This document shows, one piece after another, positions 60,021-64,000 of a stretch of 64,000 bases of DNA. Origin of the DNA: JAPLKB01 sp964532465 (lineage in GTDB: Bacteria; Desulfobacterota; Syntrophorhabdia; Syntrophorhabdales; Syntrophorhabdaceae); assembly GCA_964532465.1 (NCBI GenBank), contig CAZHHX010000004.1:58933-122932 (forward strand). Direction: 5' to 3'. The translations under genes were made by a program, and so were the position numbers. Position 1 is the stretch's first letter, and each line of letters opens with the position of its first letter. The notes beneath the pieces were generated by a model. It saw nothing but the letters and a program-made list of their open reading frames with translations, did not search any database and was not told the DNA's origin.

Positions 60021-60674
60021 CTATCTGTATTTCAGTATCCCTGATTTTTTACACAGGTGGGATATGATGCATATACTGCAATGCGGAGATATGGGTTTGC
60101 AAATATTTTTTCCGAATGTTACAAGAAGCGAATTGTAAATAATCCAATATTTTTTTGGGAGAACTTTTCTCAATACTTCTTCTGTTTGATGTGGATTTTT
60201 AGTGATTACTATGCCGATCCTGTTGGATATTCTGTGAACATGGGTATCAACGCATATTCCCGGCTTGTTATAGCCTTCTATGATAACCAGGTTCGCAGTT
60301 TTTCTGCCTATGCCTTTTAATTTCAGTAATTCATCAATTGAATCAGGCACTTTCCCATTGTAGACATCGATAATTATCCTGGATACATTTTTGAGGACAG
60401 TCGATTTATTTCTGTAAAAACCGACAGGATAAATCAGTTCCTCCAGTTTTTTAACAGGGAAGGCCACCATCTCCTCCGGTGTTCTTATTTCCTTTGTCAG
60501 TTTGTCCATGACTTTTTCTGTCAGTTCATCTTTTGTCCTGAGACTCAGGAGCGTGCCCACAAGCACTAAGTAAGGATTTCTATTTTCTTTTTTTGAAATT
60601 TTTGTGACAACAGGATCATTATCCTTAAAAGTATTTTTAAGGATATCTACCATTTCTTTAAATGGAAAAGACAT
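60021..60674 (-). CDS. nth: endonuclease III
   Basis: DNA glycosylase-lyase for oxidised pyrimidines. 217 residues with a helix-hairpin-helix 'LKLKGIGRKTANLVIIEGY' near 112-130 containing the catalytic Lys, Asp in 'CVDTHVHRI' near 138 and four Cys spaced C-X6-C-X2-C-X5-C near the C-terminus for the [4Fe-4S] cluster. The start follows GGAGGTGTGA. A heptanucleotide repeat lies 17 bases upstream in the leader. It is followed by bamA, 89 bases on. Confidence 0.95.
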   Translation of the reverse strand: MSFPFKEMVDILKNTFKDNDPVVTKISKKENRNPYLVLVGTLLSLRTKDELTEKVMDKLTKEIRTPEEMVAFPVKKLEELIYPVGFYRNKSTVLKNVSRIIIDVYNGKVPDSIDELLKLKGIGRKTANLVIIEGYNKPGICVDTHVHRISNRIGIVITKNPHQTEEVLRKVLPKKYWIIYNSLLVTFGKNICKPISPHCSICIISHLCKKSGILKYR

Positions 60675-60690
60675 TCACACCTCCATGAAA

Positions 60691-60746
60691 AATAGTGAAT
60701 AGTGAATAGTGAATAGTGGATAGTGAATAGTGGGCTGTGAGCAGTG
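60691..60746. repeat. heptanucleotide tandem repeat before nth
   Basis: Six near-perfect tandem copies of a 7-base unit (aatagtg) occupy 60691-60732, one reading 'gatagtg', followed by two degenerate units to 60746. The array is in the leader or promoter region of nth, 17 bases before its start on the opposite strand. It can slip in copy number. Confidence 0.9.
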
Positions 60747-60751
60747 AATTT

Positions 60752-61198
60752 TTATAGGATTGTCTCTTTTATCCATTTTTCCATATGTTCGGTATGAGAT
60801 CCTTTCCAATAAACTTTCCTGCAAATCGGGCAAATTTTAAAAATGCTGTATGTGTGAAAGATGAATTCAGGAACAAGACCTTCGATAGCATCTTTTTCAG
60901 TATCGTGCAGCAGCGTGTTGCATTGTATGCATCTTTTAAAAAAAGCGCTTACATCAATATAAGGTTTGATGATGTTTCTTATCTCTGAGAGTTGATTGAA
61001 TGCGTCGTTTGATTCTATGAATACGCAGTTGCTGTACGGAATATTTTGTTTTCTTCTTTTTGTAAAAAAGATGGGGGGATTATTTTTGTTTTTGTATCTG
61101 TCCAATCCTGCCACAGATGTTATATAAATTGTATCAAAACCAAGAATCCTTAAATATTTAGCGAGTTTGCCCAGCATTAAATCACAGAGAAATATCAT
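60752..61198 (-). CDS. Mut7-C RNase-domain protein
   Basis: 148 residues of the Mut7-C family: 'FLCDLMLGKLAKYLRILGFDTIYI' near 3-26 is the PIN-like start with Asp6, and a C-terminal zinc ribbon is formed by CIQC near 89-92 and CPIC near 121-124. The family is predicted to be an RNA-cleaving or RNA-processing nuclease. It overlaps the mtaD gene by four bases at its start. Its biological target is unknown. Confidence 0.88.
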   Translation of the reverse strand: MIFLCDLMLGKLAKYLRILGFDTIYITSVAGLDRYKNKNNPPIFFTKRRKQNIPYSNCVFIESNDAFNQLSEIRNIIKPYIDVSAFFKRCIQCNTLLHDTEKDAIEGLVPEFIFHTYSIFKICPICRKVYWKGSHTEHMEKWIKETIL

Positions 61199-62451
61199 TT
61201 CCCCACTAATTTATTCGCAGTTTTCCTTGCGTTTTTCAGGATGTCTTCCTCTTCCTGCACGTATCTGTTCTCCATGAGAACCTTGCCCATACATATTACC
61301 GTGTCAACAGCAGAACCGTTTGATGCGTAAACAATGTCGGAATATATGTCAAATCCGGGGGTAAATTCAGGGCGGGTCATATCTATGAGTATTATGTCAG
61401 GACTGTTTCCGACTTTGATATCCCAATTTCCTAAACGTAAAATGCCGGCCGCTGTTTTTGTGGCTAAGTCAAAAGTTTCCTTTGCCGGTAAAACTGTTGG
61501 ATTATGAGAATGAAATTTTGCAAGTAGTGACGCAAATTTCATTGTCTCGATAATGTCAAGGTGATTATTTGATGAACACCCATCTGTCCCGAAACAAAAG
61601 GGTATGCCTGCTTTTTGCGCGAGAAGATGCGGGAAAACCCTGCCCACTGCTAATTTCAGATTGGAAACCGGCATATGCACTAATTTTGAATTTTTATCCT
61701 TCAGTGTTTTACAATCCGGTTCATCGAGATAGCAACCGTGACAGCCGATAAATCTTTCTGATAGTACACCGACAGAGTCAAGGAAATCCACAGGTGAAAG
61801 ATTATATTTTTGTTTTGAAAAATCTGTTTCTTCCTGTGTTTCGCAGAGATGCATATGTATGAGAATATTCTCTTTTTCCGAGAAATCTCTTATCCATTCA
61901 AGACTCTCCTTTGATACGGTGTAAATCGCGTGGGGTCCTAAGGTAAAGGTAACATAAGGTTTATATTTGTCGGATAATTCGAATAGTTTTATATTGCGCT
62001 CGATTTGCTCCCGCGCCTTTTCTGTATCGAACATATCTATGAATACGGCGCTGATAAAACCCCTTATGCCCATATCGAATACTGCTTTTGCCGTTGCCTC
62101 CCAGTGCCAGTACATATCATTAAAAACCGTAACACCGTTTTTTATCATCTCAAGACAGGCAAGTTTTGAACCCCAGTAAACATCTTCTTCCGTCAGTCTG
62201 GCTTCAAGGGGCCATATTTTTTCCTCAAGCCATTCTTTAAGCGGCATGTCGTCGGCATAACCTCTCATGAGGGTCATTGCCGCATGGGTGTGCCCGTTCA
62301 CAAGGGAGGGGAGGGCAGCCTTGTTCCTGCCGTTAATGGTTCTGTCTGCTTCAAGCGTACATTTTTCCGATATTTCTTCAATTGTGCCGTTATTTACAAA
62401 AATATCCCTTATATTGCCATCCAGCATTACGTCTTTGATGAGTATTCTCAT
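61195..62451 (-). CDS. mtaD: 5-methylthioadenosine/S-adenosylhomocysteine deaminase
   Basis: A 418-residue amidohydrolase. Metal ligands: HTH at His54/His56 ('NGHTHAAMTLMRG'), 'HMHLCETQEE' near 195-204, and the Asp in 'FCFGTDGCSSNNHLD' near 283-297. It deaminates methylthioadenosine, S-adenosylhomocysteine and possibly 5'-deoxyadenosine. It overlaps the phosphorylase gene by four bases, so the two act in sequence: deamination, then phosphorolysis of methylthioinosine. The closest alternative is another TrzN/DadD-type deaminase. Confidence 0.9.
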   Translation of the reverse strand: MRILIKDVMLDGNIRDIFVNNGTIEEISEKCTLEADRTINGRNKAALPSLVNGHTHAAMTLMRGYADDMPLKEWLEEKIWPLEARLTEEDVYWGSKLACLEMIKNGVTVFNDMYWHWEATAKAVFDMGIRGFISAVFIDMFDTEKAREQIERNIKLFELSDKYKPYVTFTLGPHAIYTVSKESLEWIRDFSEKENILIHMHLCETQEETDFSKQKYNLSPVDFLDSVGVLSERFIGCHGCYLDEPDCKTLKDKNSKLVHMPVSNLKLAVGRVFPHLLAQKAGIPFCFGTDGCSSNNHLDIIETMKFASLLAKFHSHNPTVLPAKETFDLATKTAAGILRLGNWDIKVGNSPDIILIDMTRPEFTPGFDIYSDIVYASNGSAVDTVICMGKVLMENRYVQEEEDILKNARKTANKLVGK

Positions 62452-63143
62452 GAGAAATCCTTTTCAATTACTGCTTTAATCATTGTTTCAATGGCATTCA
62501 TATTATTCTGCCAGTTCCGACCTATTTCTTCCATTGTGAGGGGTACCTTGATGATGCCGTTACAGTAATTATCAACAGAGCAGAGGCTTACATATGGGAT
62601 TTCGTATTCCATGCAAAGGATTGCCTCAGATGCCATAGTCATCCCGACAATATCGCCGAATCGTTTTAGCATTACGATTTCAGCCTTTGTTTCAAGCCTC
62701 GGTCCGGCAGTCTGAATATAAGTGCCGCCGCAATGAGCATTGATTCTGAGTTCCTTACACAATGCGGTAATATAATCCTTCATGTCTTCATGCATTTGGG
62801 GCACAATGAATTTCATCTCATTTTCAAAAAAGGTTGATATACTCCAGAGGGATATAAAATCATCGGGAATGACAAAGGTGCCCGGCTTGAATTTTAATTT
62901 CAGGCTTCCTACAGAGTTTATAGACAATATTTTGTTTACATCCAGTTTTTTAAAGGCCCATATATTTGCCCTGTGGTTTATCAGGTGAGGAGGAGCAGGC
63001 GGATTCCCGTGCCTCTGGATGAATACTGTATTGTCTTTAGCTTTTGCATAGATATCGCCATAGGGCGTTTCTATTCTGTGTTCGTCCCATGGGGTAAAGA
63101 TTGATGAGTTTAATAAAGATGTCCCGCCGATTATTCCATTCAC
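62448..63143 (-). CDS. mtnP: methylthioadenosine/methylthioinosine phosphorylase
   Basis: 231 residues of the PNP/MTAP family, opening with 'GIIGGTSLLN' (4-13), 'FIQRHGNPPAPPHLINHRANIWAFK' near 41-65 and 'GMTMASEAILCMEYEIPYVSLCSVDNYCNG' near 165-195. Coupling to mtaD suggests that methylthioinosine is the natural substrate, as in Pseudomonas MTIP, rather than methylthioadenosine; the residue region 'VDNY' differs from the 'TDYD' of adenosine-type enzymes, which fits but is weak evidence. It is the first gene of the long minus-strand series. Confidence 0.87.
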   Translation of the reverse strand: MNGIIGGTSLLNSSIFTPWDEHRIETPYGDIYAKAKDNTVFIQRHGNPPAPPHLINHRANIWAFKKLDVNKILSINSVGSLKLKFKPGTFVIPDDFISLWSISTFFENEMKFIVPQMHEDMKDYITALCKELRINAHCGGTYIQTAGPRLETKAEIVMLKRFGDIVGMTMASEAILCMEYEIPYVSLCSVDNYCNGIIKVPLTMEEIGRNWQNNMNAIETMIKAVIEKDFS

Positions 63144-63451
63144 GAATCAGTATTTACTATGTACCGGCTTATGGAGTCAAGGAATTTTAAAGCGCAAATA
63201 ATATCTTCTCCAAGCTGTCACCCATTCAAGCAGATTTATTTTGAGGTATTGTCGAAAGTTCATTGCCGCATTGTTTAATTTTTGTCTGACCTTTTCACTT
63301 GGTTGGTCAACGACATGGCAGTAAGGTTTCATTACGAGCTTAGACGAGTAAAAATGTTTATCTGCGGCGATATGCTTAGCCTTACGATCTTCCGACGAAA
63401 TTAAGTACGTCAACAGCCTGCAAGTCTTGCATCTCATCCACATCTATAACA
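63144..63451. other. gap between mtnP and the CRISPR array
   Basis: 308 bases. A minus-strand frame of 88 codons (63177-63443) starts without a ribosome-binding site and gives a Lys/Arg-rich, Trp/Tyr-containing peptide I cannot place; it could be a transposase remnant or chance. As the leader-distal flank of the array, this region is not expected to hold the leader. Confidence 0.4.
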
Positions 63452-64000
63452 GTTTCAATCCACGCCCCCGCACGCGGGGCGACTTAGCACAAACGGTCAC
63501 ACCGAGCCATAGATTAGGTTTCAATCCACGCCCCCGCGCGGGGGGCGACACGAAGTGGCTGACTTTTATGCAGAAATAGAACTGTTTCAATCCACGCCCC
63601 CGCGCGGGGGGCGACAATGGTTGACTCGACGCCAATAAACCACAAACAGGTTTCAATCCACGCCCCCGCGCGGGGGGCGACGCGATTGAGTGCGCCGGGT
63701 TCGGAGCGCATCGTTGGTTTCCATCCACGCCCCCGCGCGGGGGGCGACTCAGGCTACCTCACTATCGTCTTTCTAAACCGCCAGTTTCAATCCACGCCCC
63801 CGCGCGGGGGGCGACGCGAAATGCGCCATGTTCTGGGATGACTATATGAGTTTCAATCCACGCCCCCGCGCGGGGGGCGACCGGGTGCAGCTCCATGTCT
63901 CATCACAGAGCTCATGTTTCAATCCACGCCCCCGCGCGGGGGGCGACATATATTCCCGGTTCCAAATCCTCACACCACACCGGTTTCAATCCACGCCCCC
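63452..64000 (-). CRISPR. CRISPR array with type I-C-like 32-bp repeats, leader-distal end
   Basis: Eight full repeats (63452, 63518, 63584, 63650, 63717, 63784, 63850, 63916) and a truncated ninth from 63983, each 32 bp, with spacers of 34 or 35 bases. On the plus strand each begins 'gtttcaatccacgccccc'; read on the minus strand it ends ATTGAAAC, the 5' handle of type I-C crRNA, with a central GC-rich palindrome. The first repeat differs at two bases and the fifth at one ('gtttccatcc'). Degeneracy at the left end marks the leader-distal side, so the leader and newest spacers lie beyond the right edge. No cas gene occurs in the window. Confidence 0.96.

Noticed and set aside
63177..63443. 88-codon minus-strand frame next to the CRISPR array
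   Set aside because: No ribosome-binding site and no recognisable family; mentioned only as possible transposase remnant.
63444..63841. Frames with repeated VSPPARGRGLK or VAPRAGAWIE peptides
   Set aside because: These are translated CRISPR repeats.
1..64000. tRNA or rRNA genes
   Set aside because: A reading scan for T-loop and acceptor patterns and for rRNA-like stretches found none that could be supported; a tRNAscan or Infernal run would settle this.

Overview
The window reads as a chromosomal segment of an anaerobic Gram-negative bacterium, most like a member of the Desulfobacterota (former Deltaproteobacteria) or a neighbouring phylum. This is inferred from the gene set: a lipid A/BamA operon, molybdenum-cofactor genes with a MoeA fused to a molybdate-binding-like domain, pyruvoyl-type arginine decarboxylases, a ferredoxin-like DUF362 protein and a NikR-linked TonB locus. 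No rRNA or tRNA gene was recognised. About two thirds of the genes lie on the minus strand.

Layout. 1-6.8 kb (plus strand): an unknown helical protein, miaA, scpB, a GC-rich duplicated repeat, two PilT-family retraction ATPases, a NicO-like metal transporter and an HDOD protein. 6.83-7.0 kb: a 165-bp MITE-like element. 7.0-12.6 kb (minus): a molybdenum-cofactor operon moeA, moeA-PBP, moaA, moaC, MOSC, moaB, headed by a strong promoter that would give an almost leaderless moeA mRNA. 12.7-27.2 kb: an MSHA/type IV-pilus-like assembly locus (mshI-J-K-L-E-G-M on the minus strand, an mshN-like gene on the plus strand, two prepilins and a PilT paralogue that has lost its key catalytic residues), with a PrsK-like kinase, a REC-Fis regulator and a lytic transglycosylase set inside it. 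27.3-30.3 kb: nucleoside deoxyribosyltransferase, a small orphan protein, a ParB-like remnant, and a putrescine operon of two different pyruvoyl arginine decarboxylases plus agmatinase. 30.7-33 kb: an XRE-cupin repressor diverging from an acetolactate-synthase-family enzyme, with two matched operators between them. 33-40 kb: DUF362 ferredoxin, acyl-CoA dehydrogenase, GYD protein, mnmA, ctpA and a cobA-hemD fusion.

40.3-48.1 kb: nikR followed by short exbB, exbD, tonB, a TonB-dependent receptor, a three-part ABC importer of the ZnuABC type and a methyltransferase. This looks like one envelope-spanning metal or metal-chelate import system, probably for nickel. 48.2-63.1 kb: a cold-shock gene, then a long minus-strand series: mtnP-like, mtaD, a Mut7-C nuclease, nth, bamA, skp, lpxD, fabZ, lpxA, a GnnA-like dehydrogenase, lpxB, msbA, a frameshifted DUF374 acyltransferase, waaA and mazG. 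These genes build lipid A and the outer membrane and recycle methylthioadenosine. The right edge holds the leader-distal end of a CRISPR array with type I-C-like 32-bp repeats; no cas genes are in the window.

The strongest leads are the embedded regulators and catalytically degenerate PilT of the pilus locus, the NikR-linked import cluster with its structured leader and methyltransferase, and the poly-A frameshift in the DUF374 gene. All functional statements come from reading the sequence and recalled family knowledge; no database search was run.
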